Shown here piece after piece: positions 17,384 to 26,914 of a DNA stretch of 64,000 nt. The notes beneath the pieces were generated by a model that searched no databases, was not told the DNA's origin, and worked only from the letters and a program-made list of their open reading frames with translations. The stretch spans positions 1-64,000 of the forward strand of contig JAUNPU010000005.1 of NCBI GenBank assembly GCA_030536555.1, written 5' to 3'. This DNA is from Eubacteriales bacterium (lineage in GTDB: Bacteria > Bacillota > Clostridia > Lachnospirales > Lachnospiraceae). The position numbers and the translations under genes were made by a program. The first letter of the stretch is position 1, and each line of letters starts with the position of its first letter.

Positions 17384-19501
17384 TTACTGCCTGTCATAAT
17401 ACTTCCCGGTCTGCTCGAAGCTTCCCCGCAGCTGGTACTGATTGTTCAGCTTCAGCACCCCGTAGGTGCGTCCTGCCACAAACCGCTCCAGCTTCTCCAT
17501 GTACTCGTCGGAGGTAATGCTTCCCTCCGCCACATAGGTAAGCCCCTTCTCCCAGCTGGCTGTCAGCTCCGGATTCAGAAGCTGCCGGATGGATCCGTCC
17601 ACCACATCAAATACCAGCTCACCTAAAAGAGTCGGCGTGATAATCTGCGTCTTCCCGTTCAGCGCCAGATACTTGATATTCACCAGCTTTTTCAGAATCT
17701 CCGCCCGGGTCGCACTGGTGCCGATGCCGCTGCCCTTGATCTGGGCGCGCAGCTCCTCGTCCTCGATCAGCTGACCGGCATTCTCCATAGCCAGGATCAT
17801 GGAACCGGAAGAATACCGCTTGGGAGGCGAGGTCTCTCCCTCCTTGATGGTCAGGCTGTTCACCGGAAGGGTCATGCCCTTTTTGAGAGTTGCCAGCATG
17901 GCGATAAATGCCGGATTCTCCATATCCTTCTGATTGGTCTCCGAATCCTCCTTCTCACCGCCGTCCCGGTCCGCCGCCTCCGGATCTGCTCCATCCTTCC
18001 CCGCCGCAGCGCCCTTCCCGGCAGAGGACTTCTTCTTAAGCTGTGACACATCTGCCACCTTCAGATACCCCGGCTCCGCCAGCACACGGAAGCTGGTAAA
18101 GAAGTGTTCCCCGTCCATCACCAGCTCCAATCCATACTTCTGATAGACCGCCGCCGGATAGAATATACTTAAGAACCGTCTGGCAATCACCTCGTAGACC
18201 TTCATCGCCAGAGGAGACAGGCTCCGCATGGCGCCAAATCCCTGACCCGTAGGCACGATCGCGTAGTGGTCCGTAATCTGCTTGTCATTGACATAGCGGG
18301 TTTTTGCGATGCCCTTGTAGCTTCCCTGCTCCAGCACCTCCGCCGCAAAGTCCTTCACCGGCTGAAAGCTGCGCAGACCGCCGATATTCTTGTGGATTTC
18401 CTTCGCCACCGCCGTAGACAGCACACGGGCGTCGGTTCGCGGATAGGTCACCAGCTTCTTCTCGTACAGCTCCTGCACCACCCGCAGGGTCTCATCCGGG
18501 CTGATCTTGAACATCTTCGAGCAGTCATTCTGAAGCTCCGCCAGGTTGTAGAGAAGGGGCGGATTCTTCGTCTCCTTCCTCCGCTCCACCTTGGCAAGGG
18601 TCGCAGTCATGGGAGGATTTGCACTTAAGAGGTCAATCAGCTCCTGTGCCCGCTCCCGCTCCTTAAATCCATTCTCCTTATACAGATACGGAGACTGGAA
18701 ATACCGGGACCCCTCCACGCTCCTCCACTCACCGTCAAAGTTCAATCCAACGGCTTCGGAAGGTGGCTGCCCGGCTTCAAAGCTTCCCCCTCCGGTCTCG
18801 AAGTTTCCGATCACCCGGTAGAAGGGTGTCTTCACAAAGTCCCGGATCTCCCGCTCCCGCCGCACCACCATGCCCAGCACGCAGGTCATCACGCGCCCTA
18901 CCGACAACACCGTGCGGTCCGTCCGCATATAACCGGAGATGGTCGGTCCGTATTTCAGTGTCAGCAGCCGGGAAAAATTGATTCCCATCAGGTAGTCTTC
19001 CTTTGCCCTGAGATAGGCGGAGGAAGCCAGATTGTCATATTCCGTCCAGTCCTTCGCCTCCCGGATACCGCGCAGGATCTCCTCCTCGGTCTGGGAGTCG
19101 ATCCAGACCCGCTTTCTCGCCTTGCCCTTGACACCTGCCATCTGGTCCACCAGCCGGTAGATATACTCTCCCTCCCGCCCGGAGTCGGTGCAGATGTAGA
19201 TGGTATCCACATCCTGCCGGTTCAAAAGCTTACTGACAATGCCGAACTGCTTCGACACCCCTTCTATCACCTGATACTTAAATTCCTTTGGCAGAAACGG
19301 CAGCGTCTGTAAACTCCACCGTCTCAGTGCCGGATCGTAGGCTTCCGGATAGCTCATGGTGATCAGATGTCCCACACACCAGGTCACCACCGCCGTATCC
19401 GACTCAATATAGCCGTCCGACCGTCTGCCGTTGATCTTCAGTGCATTGGCAAATTCCTGCGCCACACTGGGCTTCTCGGCTATGTATAATGCTTTTCCCA
19501 T
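17384..19501 (-). CDS. topB: DNA topoisomerase III
   Basis: 705 residues, type IA topoisomerase. An N-terminal TOPRIM domain has YIAEKPSVAQ (about 6-15) and TDSGREGEYIYR (about 107-118, the DxGREGE form typical of Bacillota TopB). The catalytic tyrosine is in LVTYPRTDARVLS (Y near 354). A Lys/Glu/Asp-rich acidic insert (about 495-525) breaks the C-terminal third. It relaxes negatively supercoiled DNA and resolves recombination or replication intermediates. AAGGA precedes the ATG. It lies 4 bp after the amidase gene. Confidence 0.95.
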   Translation of the reverse strand: MGKALYIAEKPSVAQEFANALKINGRRSDGYIESDTAVVTWCVGHLITMSYPEAYDPALRRWSLQTLPFLPKEFKYQVIEGVSKQFGIVSKLLNRQDVDTIYICTDSGREGEYIYRLVDQMAGVKGKARKRVWIDSQTEEEILRGIREAKDWTEYDNLASSAYLRAKEDYLMGINFSRLLTLKYGPTISGYMRTDRTVLSVGRVMTCVLGMVVRREREIRDFVKTPFYRVIGNFETGGGSFEAGQPPSEAVGLNFDGEWRSVEGSRYFQSPYLYKENGFKERERAQELIDLLSANPPMTATLAKVERRKETKNPPLLYNLAELQNDCSKMFKISPDETLRVVQELYEKKLVTYPRTDARVLSTAVAKEIHKNIGGLRSFQPVKDFAAEVLEQGSYKGIAKTRYVNDKQITDHYAIVPTGQGFGAMRSLSPLAMKVYEVIARRFLSIFYPAAVYQKYGLELVMDGEHFFTSFRVLAEPGYLKVADVSQLKKKSSAGKGAAAGKDGADPEAADRDGGEKEDSETNQKDMENPAFIAMLATLKKGMTLPVNSLTIKEGETSPPKRYSSGSMILAMENAGQLIEDEELRAQIKGSGIGTSATRAEILKKLVNIKYLALNGKTQIITPTLLGELVFDVVDGSIRQLLNPELTASWEKGLTYVAEGSITSDEYMEKLERFVAGRTYGVLKLNNQYQLRGSFEQTGKYYDRQ

Positions 19502-19505
19502 GTAA

Positions 19506-20294
19506 TCAGGATTCCTTTCGTTTCTTCTTGATATCCGCTAACAGTTCCTCCCATGCATCCTCATGCTCCACATAATACTTGGGGCAGTTCTTGCCGATCA
19601 CGTCATAATGGCGGATCACATTCTTCTCCGTCAGATTCAGCTGATCGCAGAGCCACGCCACCAGCTTCACCAGGGATTCTCTGGTCTCCTCCGTAAATGC
19701 CCCGGTCGCATCCGGATGGCACAGCTCGATGGACACCGTATCCTTGTTCCGCGGATAGTTGGCATAGGCGATCTCATCTAAGGGAATCGCCTGCAGAATC
19801 TCCCCGTCCATACCGATAATGTAATGGCTGCTGACAGATGCCGTTCCCTTCCCCTTCTGGTCGGCAAGACTGTTGAAGTAGTTCAGGTTCTGCTGCGCCG
19901 TGGTCCCCGGATTCGCCACATAGTGAATCACAATATCATTGATTTCCTCCCGCTTGGTCCCCGGTCTAGAGTAAGGATTGACCTTCAGAAAATCCTGCGT
20001 ATACCAGTCCGGTGCCCGAAGCTCCGACAGCACCGGTCGGTTCTTCTCATGATACCAGCGGGCAAACACCAGCGTCCCCGTCACCAGTATGGCAGCCGCC
20101 AGCAGCAGATCAATCACGATCACCAGCGCCATCTTCCACTGCATATATTTTTGTGTATTTTGTCTTGTTTCTCTTGGTGTACCTTTTTCCATGTCTCTCT
20201 GTGTGCCTTTTTGCAAATCTCTCTGTGTACCCTTTTGCAAATCTCTCTGTGTCGTCTCTTGCTCTGTGCTCTGTGCCTTATCCTTCTCGGTCAT
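19506..20294 (-). CDS. N-acetylmuramoyl-L-alanine amidase (type 2), membrane-anchored
   Basis: 262 residues. A charged N-terminus with an 8-residue repeat (LQKGTQRD units, about 17-42) is followed by one transmembrane helix (MALVIVIDLLLAAAILVTG, about 53-72) and an amidase_2/PGRP domain (about 105-255). Zinc ligands are readable: His in DIVIHY, the second His in VIRHYDVIGKNCP, and the trailing Cys. SHYIIGMDGEILQAIP is typical. The enzyme should face outward and cleave the lactyl-Ala bond of peptidoglycan. The N-terminal repeat is encoded by a 24-bp tandem array (20171-20256) and is probably variable between strains. Confidence 0.88.
   Translation of the reverse strand: MTEKDKAQSTEQETTQRDLQKGTQRDLQKGTQRDMEKGTPRETRQNTQKYMQWKMALVIVIDLLLAAAILVTGTLVFARWYHEKNRPVLSELRAPDWYTQDFLKVNPYSRPGTKREEINDIVIHYVANPGTTAQQNLNYFNSLADQKGKGTASVSSHYIIGMDGEILQAIPLDEIAYANYPRNKDTVSIELCHPDATGAFTEETRESLVKLVAWLCDQLNLTEKNVIRHYDVIGKNCPKYYVEHEDAWEELLADIKKKRKES
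20171..20256. repeat. 24-bp coding minisatellite in the amidase gene
   Basis: About 3.5 copies of a 24-bp unit (CTCTCTGTGTRCC then TTTTGCAAAT on the plus strand). Two copies (20195-20218 and 20219-20242) are nearly identical, with degenerate copies on both sides. Eight codons per unit keep the frame, giving the cytoplasmic QKGTQRDL repeats. Confidence 0.8.
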
Positions 20295-20518
20295 CCTGCA
20301 TCACTCCGGCTCGCTATCGCTCATTATATCACACTTTCCGCCCAAAAAGAAGGAAAAAACAGAGATCCGTCATCCCCTTTCGATTCCGAATCCCTGCTTT
20401 CTTACCAATATCTCTATTCCGGTCTGCAAATCCATATGCACATTCCCTGCAATCCGCTCACGCAAGGCTTGTCTGTGCTGCCTTCATCTGGCTTATCCGT
20501 TCTGCCATCCCGGTCCGC

Positions 20519-21364
20519 TCATCCCCGCATATACTGCATATACATCTGCGTCGTCGCCAGATCTGCATGTCCCAGTATCGTCTGCACCGCCTGAATATCC
20601 GCCCCGCTGCTGATCAGGTGAGCCGCAAAGGAGTGGCGCAGCGTGTGAGGTGTAATGTCCTTGTGAATCTCCGCCTTCTCTCCGTAATACTTCACAATCT
20701 TCCAGAAACCCTGTCGGGACATGGGCTTGCCGCTGCAGTTGGTGAACAGCCACTCCGACTCCGCCCCCCTCAAAAGCTTCTCCCTGGACTCCGACATGTA
20801 TCTGCGAAGGGACTGGGTCGCCGTCTTCCCGAAGGGAATCATCCGCTCCTTCTGCCCGTCCCGGCAGGTGACAAATCCCACTGTCAGATTCACATCCGTC
20901 ACCTTCATCCCGATCAGCTCCGACACCCGGATGCCCGTAGCGTAAAGCAGCTCCAGCATCGCCTTGTCACGGACCTCCTTGGGAGAGTCCCCGCTCGGCT
21001 GCTGCAAAAACGCATCCACTTCCTTCACCGTCAGAATCACCGGCGGTCTCTTCTCGATCTTCGGCGTCTTCAATAGCTCCGACGGATCGCGCCGGATATG
21101 CCCCTCGCCATACTCATAATGGAAAAATGCCTTAATGGAAGCAAGCACCCGCGAAATGGTCGTGGTTGCCTTCCCCTGGCGCTCCAAATATAAAATATAC
21201 GAATTCAAGCTGGTCTTCGTAACCTTGGAAGCCTCATAGATTCCCTGCTCTTCCAGATACGCCGCAAGCTGTATCAGATCACGCCGGTATGAAATCACCG
21301 TATTCTTCGATGCCCGCTTAATATGTTCCAGATAATCAATAAATGCCTGTATCTCCGTCCCCAT
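20519..21364 (-). CDS. xerD: Tyrosine recombinase XerD
   Basis: 281 residues with a SAM-like N-terminal DNA-binding domain (YLEHIKRASKNTVISYRRDL) and a catalytic domain with R in ATGIRVSELIGM, the beta-hairpin Lys region (DGQKERMIPFG), H-x-x-R in PHTLRHSFAAHL, H in ILGHADLATTQ and the nucleophile Tyr in TTQMYMQ. XerD acts with XerC at dif to resolve chromosome dimers. Context (spoIIM-like and nudF nearby, as in other Bacillota) supports the housekeeping XerD rather than a mobile-element integrase. ATG at 21364 is preferred; a TTG at 21430 would add 22 residues. Bases 20295-20518 hold nothing recognisable. Confidence 0.9.
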   Translation of the reverse strand: MGTEIQAFIDYLEHIKRASKNTVISYRRDLIQLAAYLEEQGIYEASKVTKTSLNSYILYLERQGKATTTISRVLASIKAFFHYEYGEGHIRRDPSELLKTPKIEKRPPVILTVKEVDAFLQQPSGDSPKEVRDKAMLELLYATGIRVSELIGMKVTDVNLTVGFVTCRDGQKERMIPFGKTATQSLRRYMSESREKLLRGAESEWLFTNCSGKPMSRQGFWKIVKYYGEKAEIHKDITPHTLRHSFAAHLISSGADIQAVQTILGHADLATTQMYMQYMRG

Positions 21365-21521
21365 ATCGGTTCCCACATCCCTCAGTCTTTCCAAATTGTT
21401 CCTGTCCAATATCGTCACAGTTTCGGTCAAAAATGCCGATTACTTTACATTATAGCCCCATTTTATCGTAAAATCAAACACTAATTTCCCACTTTTGCCC
21501 CTGTTTTCTGCTACTTTACAT

Positions 21522-21571
21522 AAAAAATACAACATATTGAAAGCCTTCAATTCAAGCTCCCAATATGTTGT
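21522..21571 (-). terminator. Terminator after the spoIIM-like gene
   Basis: Minus-strand stem ACAACATATTG...CAATATGTTGT (11 bp) with a 21-nt loop that can pair further inside, followed by ATTTTTT. It lies 21 bp past the stop codon. Confidence 0.8.
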
Positions 21572-21591
21572 AAAATAATTTAAAAACTTTT

Positions 21592-22116
21592 TTAAAAAAA
21601 TGTTAAAAACCGCGCTCCCGTAAACATCTCCAGCAGGATTCCCGCCGCCAGTGCAGCAAGAACCGCACTCCAGAAGCTCCTGCGCTGTACCTCACAGTCC
21701 ATGGCACAGCGCAGGAGCAAAAGCCCCCAGACCGCCAGATAACACAGCCCGTGAGGGAACCACAGTGCCAGAAAGAGAAGAATCCCCACTGCCCCGCGGC
21801 TCCAGGTCAAAAGCACAATAGAAAGCCCAGTCCCGCCGCCGATCAGCGCCGGAATCATCCTGCAGGCAAGCCTCTTAAACCGCCCCCGGCAAAGCAGTGC
21901 CACGGCCACCGTCTGCATGGCGCGCAGCACCACCACCTTCGCCACAGCCAGACCGTCCCGGTCTCCCCGCTGCTGCCAGCCCTGCTCCAGATACCCATAC
22001 AGAACCGGATAATTTACCAGCTCCGATGCAAACAGACGGTTCGCCGCCACCGACGCAAGGAGGATTCCGACTCCCGCCCAGAATACCGGCACAAACTCCC
22101 GACGCACTCTGACCAT
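21592..22116 (-). CDS. SpoIIM-like membrane protein
   Basis: 174 residues with four or five hydrophobic segments. The central LIGGGTGLSIVLLTW and FPHGLCYLAVWGLLL resemble the stage II sporulation protein M family, where a PHG-x motif precedes a membrane helix. SpoIIM is part of the DMP complex (with SpoIID and SpoIIP) that degrades septal peptidoglycan during engulfment. The location supports this: in Bacillus subtilis spoIIM also sits close to nudF and xerD. It is slightly shorter than typical SpoIIM (~200 aa) and the ribosome site is weak. Function inferred from motif and synteny. Confidence 0.65.
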   Translation of the reverse strand: MVRVRREFVPVFWAGVGILLASVAANRLFASELVNYPVLYGYLEQGWQQRGDRDGLAVAKVVVLRAMQTVAVALLCRGRFKRLACRMIPALIGGGTGLSIVLLTWSRGAVGILLFLALWFPHGLCYLAVWGLLLLRCAMDCEVQRRSFWSAVLAALAAGILLEMFTGARFLTFF

Positions 22117-22177
22117 AACCGCCGCCCCATATCCCTGTTGCTACATGCTACGCTTGCCGTGAGGATCTTATTCTTAT

Positions 22178-22795
22178 TTACTTTCGGTATTTTCTCGCGT
22201 ATGCGGTGATAGCTGCCACTGTCTTGGCATCGGTCATCTTGCCGCTCCAGATCAGCTCCTCCAAGTCCTCCACTTCCCACGCTTCCACGTTGATGACCTC
22301 ATCCTCATCCAGATTCTGTCTGGACGGGATCAGATTCCTCGCCACAAAAATGTCGATTGCCTCATCACAGAATGCCACCGTGGTGTTCAGGCTCATCAGG
22401 TACTCCAGCTTCTCACAGCGAAATCCTGTCTCCTCCTCCAGCTCCCGGTAGGCACACTCAATCTTCGGCTCATCCGGCGCATCCAGCTTGCCTGCCGGAA
22501 TCTCCAGCGTCTCCCGCTTCAGGGCATTGCGGTACTGGCGCACCATCAGAAGTCTGCCGTCATCCGCCACAGCCACCACAGCCGCCGCACCGTCGTGATG
22601 GATAAAGTCCCAATGCTCCTCATGGCCATTGGCGATGACCGTATCCTCATAGAATTTCAGGATCGTTCCCGTGTACTTTAACTCCCGGTTTTTCAGAATC
22701 ACCGGCGGAATCACCACCTGCTCCGCCAGCGCCTCCTGCCCGGAAACTGCTTCCTGCTGATTTACTTTATTCTCCTTGTTCTCCACTGTCTCCAT
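22178..22795 (-). CDS. nudF: ADP-ribose pyrophosphatase (NUDIX hydrolase)
   Basis: 205 residues. A complete Nudix box is present near residues 100-122: G-x5-E-x7-REUxEE-x-GU, read here as AGKLDAPDEPKIECAYRELE then EETGF. The preceding VRQYRNALKRETLEIPAGK is the usual ADP-ribose pyrophosphatase signature. It hydrolyses ADP-ribose to AMP and ribose-5-phosphate. The N-terminal ~25 residues are Q/E rich and nonconserved. It lies between the spoIIM-like gene and proC, all on the minus strand. Confidence 0.9.
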   Translation of the reverse strand: METVENKENKVNQQEAVSGQEALAEQVVIPPVILKNRELKYTGTILKFYEDTVIANGHEEHWDFIHHDGAAAVVAVADDGRLLMVRQYRNALKRETLEIPAGKLDAPDEPKIECAYRELEEETGFRCEKLEYLMSLNTTVAFCDEAIDIFVARNLIPSRQNLDEDEVINVEAWEVEDLEELIWSGKMTDAKTVAAITAYARKYRK

Positions 22796-22808
22796 CCTCC
22801 GTTTACCA

Positions 22809-23618
22809 CTATTTTATCCGCGTGCACTTCTCATAGCAGGCATCTGTCGCCTTGATCACAGCACTGCGCATGCCGTATTCCTCCAGCGCCGACACGCCCT
22901 GAATGGTGGTCCCGCCCGGGGAGCAGACCTTGTCCTTCAAAAGTCCCGGATGTTCCCCTGTCTCAAGCACCATCTTCGCGCTTCCCAGCACGGTCTGTGC
23001 CACCATCTCGTAGGCAGCCGCCCGCGGCATCCCGTACTTCACCACACTGTCCGCCAGCGCCTCAATGAACATGTACACATAAGCCGGTGAACTGCCGCTG
23101 GCGCAGACTACCGCATTCATCAGCTTCTCCTCCACCAGCACCATCCTGCCAAAGGATTCGAAGATCCCGCGAATCGTCTCCAGCTCTTCCCCGGAAAACT
23201 GCTCCCGATCATAGCATACGCCCGTCATCCCTTCTCCCACCAGCGCCGGTGTGTTGGGCATCGCCCGGACGATCCGGCACACGCCGCCAAACCGCTCCTG
23301 CAGGTCTGCAATGGAATATCCCGGCGCAATGGAAATGACGATCTGATCCGGCTTCATGGCGTCCCGGATCTCTCCGATGACCCCGTCAAACTGCTGCGGC
23401 TTCACCGCCAGCACCAGATACTTTGACGCCCCGGCACAGGCACGGTTGTTCTCGGCACATGCCACGCCGGTCCTTGCAGACACATCCTCCATCTTCTCCC
23501 GGTTCCGGGCAGAAAAGGTCAGCTGATCCGGGGAAACCGTCTTCAAAAGCCCCTTCATGATCGCATATCCCATATTGCCCATCCCGATAAACCCATATTG
23601 ATACTGATATTCTGCCAT
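22809..23618 (-). CDS. proC: Pyrroline-5-carboxylate reductase
   Basis: 269 residues. It catalyses the last step of proline synthesis, NAD(P)H-dependent reduction of pyrroline-5-carboxylate. An N-terminal Rossmann motif GFIGMGNMGYAIMKGLL is followed by the family signature PNTPALVGEGMTG and a C-terminal helical dimer domain with VCASGSSPAYVYMFIEALAD and SPGGTTIQGV. I chose the ATG at 23618 because GGAGG lies 9 nt upstream; an upstream start at 23693 would add 25 residues without support. It ends 13 bp before nudF. Confidence 0.95.
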   Translation of the reverse strand: MAEYQYQYGFIGMGNMGYAIMKGLLKTVSPDQLTFSARNREKMEDVSARTGVACAENNRACAGASKYLVLAVKPQQFDGVIGEIRDAMKPDQIVISIAPGYSIADLQERFGGVCRIVRAMPNTPALVGEGMTGVCYDREQFSGEELETIRGIFESFGRMVLVEEKLMNAVVCASGSSPAYVYMFIEALADSVVKYGMPRAAAYEMVAQTVLGSAKMVLETGEHPGLLKDKVCSPGGTTIQGVSALEEYGMRSAVIKATDACYEKCTRIK

Positions 23619-23715
23619 TCTGTTCTGCCTCCATATATTGCTGTTTCCAATACCAGCTTTGTCCGGCACTGTATCTTCAGCCGCTTCTGTCAAATCCTGT
23701 ATATCGCTTCAAATT

Positions 23716-24855
23716 TTACAGCATTGCCTTACCTCTGCAGTAAGTCTGTGCAACCTGATAATCATCCTCAAGCACTACAATATCCGCATCATAGCCAGCC
23801 ACCAGCTTGCCCTTCCGGTCGTCCACGCCCAGACAGCGAGCCGGGTTGATCGTGCAGGAATTGATTGCCACATCCACCGGAATCATCGCCTCTTCTATGA
23901 GGATTCGTAAGCCACGGTTCATATACAGGGTACTTCCGGCAATGGTATTAGTCCCCTTCAGATAAGCCAGACCGCTCTCGCTGATCTCAATGGGATGTCC
24001 GCCCAGCTCATACTCTCCTCCCGGAGGGCAGTGCTTTGCACGCAGAGAATCTGTGATCATAATACCGTAATCACGACCCTTGGCAGTGAAAAAGTTATTC
24101 AGTGCTGCCAGATGGCTGTGGCACCCGTCACAGATCACTTCCCCGTAAATATCCCGCACACGAAGCGCCGTGCCAACCAGTCCCGGCTTCCGGTGATGAT
24201 AAGGCGTCATGCCATTGTATACATGTGTCATGGAAGTGGCACCGTTGGCGATTCCCAGCATCGCCTGCTCATAGGTAGCCGCTGAATGTCCCATGCTGAC
24301 CACCACTCCGGTCTCCTTGCAGTATTTCGTCAGTGCAAAGTCCTCATCCCGCTCCGGCGCCATGGTGATATACCGAATCAGCCCGTGAGCCGCCTCCTGA
24401 TACATCTGAAACTGTTCCACCGTCGGCTTCGCAATGGCTTCCGGCGGCTGCGCTCCCTTGTACTCCATATCCAGATATGGTCCCTCAAAGTGGATACCCA
24501 GGATCTCAGCTCCCTCATAACCCTCGTCCACCACCTTCGCCACATTGGCAACTGCCTTCGTCAGCACATCCGGCATCTGGGTCACCGTAGTCGGCAGAAT
24601 AGAAGTCACACCCTCCTCCGGAATGTGCGCCATCCAGTTGCGCAGCCCCTCCGGCTCCGCGTCATTGGTATCAAAGCCATAGCAGCCGTGGGTATGCACA
24701 TCAATAAATCCCGGCAGAATCCGCTTACTGCCATAGTCCTGGTCCACCGGCTGTTCGCCATAGGCGTACACCCGCCTGATCTTCTCCCCTTCTACCTCCA
24801 GCTGCGCCGCCATGAACTGCCCACAGATCCAAACCCTGGTACTCTGAATGATCAT
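23716..24855 (-). CDS. nagA: N-acetylglucosamine-6-phosphate deacetylase
   Basis: 379 residues, amidohydrolase superfamily. It deacetylates GlcNAc-6-P to GlcN-6-P for amino-sugar catabolism and cell-wall recycling. Metal and substrate motifs are DVHTHGCYGFDTND, HFEGPYLD, MGHSAATYEQA, THVYNGMTP and the catalytic Asp in MITDSLRAK. The C-terminal end returns to the beta-sandwich (GKLVAGYDADIVVL). It has its own sigma-A-type promoter (24920-24948). No nagB or PTS gene is adjacent. Confidence 0.95.
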   Translation of the reverse strand: MIIQSTRVWICGQFMAAQLEVEGEKIRRVYAYGEQPVDQDYGSKRILPGFIDVHTHGCYGFDTNDAEPEGLRNWMAHIPEEGVTSILPTTVTQMPDVLTKAVANVAKVVDEGYEGAEILGIHFEGPYLDMEYKGAQPPEAIAKPTVEQFQMYQEAAHGLIRYITMAPERDEDFALTKYCKETGVVVSMGHSAATYEQAMLGIANGATSMTHVYNGMTPYHHRKPGLVGTALRVRDIYGEVICDGCHSHLAALNNFFTAKGRDYGIMITDSLRAKHCPPGGEYELGGHPIEISESGLAYLKGTNTIAGSTLYMNRGLRILIEEAMIPVDVAINSCTINPARCLGVDDRKGKLVAGYDADIVVLEDDYQVAQTYCRGKAML

Positions 24856-24919
24856 AATAAATACCCCCTGAATTATATTTTAAAACTGTCGTAAAACATC
24901 TGTTCTGTTCACTGAATCC

Positions 24920-24948
24920 ATCTTAACACACCCCCTGTTTTGTGTCAA
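24920..24948 (-). promoter_or_regulatory. nagA promoter
   Basis: Minus strand: TTGACA (24943-24948), 17-bp spacer, TAAGAT (24920-24925). Predicted leader about 55 nt. The rest of 24949-25102 holds no supported gene. Confidence 0.75.
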
Positions 24949-25102
24949 GAAATGGTCAAATTCCTGCCCGCTCCACTTTTTGCACTCCTTTACCTGCAAA
25001 TCTCATAATTCTGCAATTATTATCCGTAAAACCATAGATTCCACGCAGCAGCGTAAAAAGCACAAGCCAAAAATCCACGAAAGCCACAAGCGTCTCAAAA
25101 GC

Positions 25103-25137
25103 CACAAAAAGGCCCCGCAAAAACCCGCGGGACCTTT
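25103..25137 (-). terminator. Terminator of the DEAD-box helicase gene
   Basis: Minus-strand stem AAAGGTCCCGC...GCGGGGCCTTT (one wobble or mismatch) with an 8-nt loop and a trailing TTTTTG, 20 bp past the stop codon. Confidence 0.82.
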
Positions 25138-25156
25138 CACCACGCAAACCGCCCTC

Positions 25157-26863
25157 TTACTTCCGGTTTGCCTTCTCCATATGCACATTTTTACCACGAA
25201 TCTTCACATTTCTCATGCACTCCAGCACCTCGTCCGCACAGTCCCGAGGAACTTCCACGAAGGTGTACTTGTCATACATGTCAATGCTTCCCACCATGCG
25301 TCCGGAGATTCCGGACTCGCCTGCAATGGCGCCCAGAACGTCTCCCGGCTTCACATTCTGATCCTTGCCGATGTTGATGAACAGGCGTTCCATATCGTTG
25401 TCACGATCTCTTCCGCTCTGTCTGCCATGACCATAATCACGACCACCGCGGCCATACTCGCGTCCTCCTCTTCCATCGCGTCCGCCACGGCCACCGCGAC
25501 CGCCGCGACCATAGGAGTCAAGATCATCCAGAGAACGTGCCGGACGGCTGTCCTCGATAATATCCTGATTCTCCTCGCCCATATTCATCCGAAGCAGCGC
25601 TGCTGCCAGCTCCAGAGACGTGTAATCCTCCTCCAGAAGCTTCTTCTCCACAATGTGATGCACGCGGCTCAAATCCATTTCGTTCATGAGCTGCACTGCC
25701 TGGTCCAGAATCTTCTCCGCCTTGATCTCCGTAATGTCATTGAGAGACGGAATCGCCTGCGGAATGATCTTGGTCTTGCAGTAGCGCTGGATATCGCGCA
25801 GCTTGTAGACCTCCTTTCCTACCACAAAGCTGAACGCGATGCCCTCTCTGCCTGCACGTCCGGTACGTCCGATACGATGCACATAATACTCGTCATCCTG
25901 AGGAATATCGTAGTTAAATACCGCCTCCACGTCATCCACGTCGATACCGCGGGCAGCCACATCCGTCGCCACCAGAATCTCGGTACGACCGTTGCGGAAG
26001 CTGTTCATAACCCGGTCACGCTGAATCTGCTTCAGATCGCCGTGCAGACCCTCTGCAAAGTAACCGCGGCCCTGCAGCTCCGTCACCAGCTCATCCACCT
26101 GCTTCTTGGTGTTGCAGAATGCCACAGACAGCTTCGGTGCGTACATGTCAAGCAGACGGCACATAACCTCCACCTTGGTCTTCGGCTTTACTTCATAGTA
26201 ATACTGGGTTACCTTCGGAACCGTCAGCTCCTTCTTCACCACGCGGACGATCTGCGGGTCCTTCTGGAAGGTCTTCGCGATCTTCTGGATGGCATCCGGC
26301 ATGGTAGCGGAGAACATGATGGTCTGACGCTCCTCCGGCAGCTGGCTTAAAATGGTCTCCATATCCTCCAAAAAGCCCATGTTCAGCATCTCATCTGCCT
26401 CGTCCATGATAACCGTGTGTACCTGATCGAACTTCACCGTCTTGCGGCGCATGTGATCCATCACACGTCCCGGCGTGCCGATGATGATCTGTGTGCCGTC
26501 CTTCAGTCCCCGGATCTGACGCACAATATCCTGACCACCGTAGATCGGCAGCACCTTGATGCCGTGCATATACTTCGCCAGGTTGCGGATCTCCTCAGCC
26601 ACCTGAATCGCCAGCTCTCTGGTGGGGCACAGGGCAATCGCCTGCAGTTTCTTGTTCTTCGGATCTATCTTCTGTAACAGCGGAATGCCAAATGCTGCTG
26701 TCTTGCCGGTACCGGTCTGCGCCTGTCCGATAATGTCCAGCCCTTCCATCTGAACCGGGATCGCCTTCGCCTGAATCGGAGAAGCCTCCTCGAATCCCAT
26801 GTCCGTCACGGCACGCAGAATTCTCTCATCCAACTGTAACTCTTCAAATCTCATTGTTTCCAT
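25157..26863 (-). CDS. DEAD-box ATP-dependent RNA helicase (CsdA/DeaD type)
   Basis: 568 residues. RecA-like core: Q motif FEEASPIQAKAIP, motif I AQTGTGKT (near 51), DEAD box VIMDEADEMLNMGF (near 152), SAT, and motif VI HRIGRTGRAGREG. After the core come an Arg/Gly-rich region (about 448-487, YGRGGRGGRGG-like units) and a DbpA-type RNA-binding domain (about 492-562). It probably unwinds rRNA or mRNA during ribosome assembly and cold adaptation. ATG at 26863 has GAGGA about 10 nt upstream. Its mRNA begins at a promoter 150 bp upstream and passes a hairpin-U-tract, so attenuation is likely. Confidence 0.95.
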   Translation of the reverse strand: METMRFEELQLDERILRAVTDMGFEEASPIQAKAIPVQMEGLDIIGQAQTGTGKTAAFGIPLLQKIDPKNKKLQAIALCPTRELAIQVAEEIRNLAKYMHGIKVLPIYGGQDIVRQIRGLKDGTQIIIGTPGRVMDHMRRKTVKFDQVHTVIMDEADEMLNMGFLEDMETILSQLPEERQTIMFSATMPDAIQKIAKTFQKDPQIVRVVKKELTVPKVTQYYYEVKPKTKVEVMCRLLDMYAPKLSVAFCNTKKQVDELVTELQGRGYFAEGLHGDLKQIQRDRVMNSFRNGRTEILVATDVAARGIDVDDVEAVFNYDIPQDDEYYVHRIGRTGRAGREGIAFSFVVGKEVYKLRDIQRYCKTKIIPQAIPSLNDITEIKAEKILDQAVQLMNEMDLSRVHHIVEKKLLEEDYTSLELAAALLRMNMGEENQDIIEDSRPARSLDDLDSYGRGGRGGRGGRDGRGGREYGRGGRDYGHGRQSGRDRDNDMERLFINIGKDQNVKPGDVLGAIAGESGISGRMVGSIDMYDKYTFVEVPRDCADEVLECMRNVKIRGKNVHMEKANRK

Positions 26864-26914
26864 AAATAATCTGTCCTCATTCTTTCCCATGTCTTTTCGT
26901 TGAAAGACCGCTAA

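Noticed and set aside
17384..19501. topB as part of an integrative conjugative element
   Set aside because: No relaxase, VirB4/TraG, or conjugation genes are nearby; neighbours are core metabolism.
20012..21076. 354-codon plus-strand open frame
   Set aside because: Antisense to the amidase and xerD genes; low-complexity translation.
20519..21430. Mobile-element integrase
   Set aside because: The tyrosine recombinase lies in a housekeeping setting (near the spoIIM-like gene and nudF) with XerD-like motifs and no att sites or cargo.
24980..26350. 456-codon plus-strand open frame
   Set aside because: Antisense to the DEAD-box helicase gene; composition is repetitive and no domain or ribosome site is visible.
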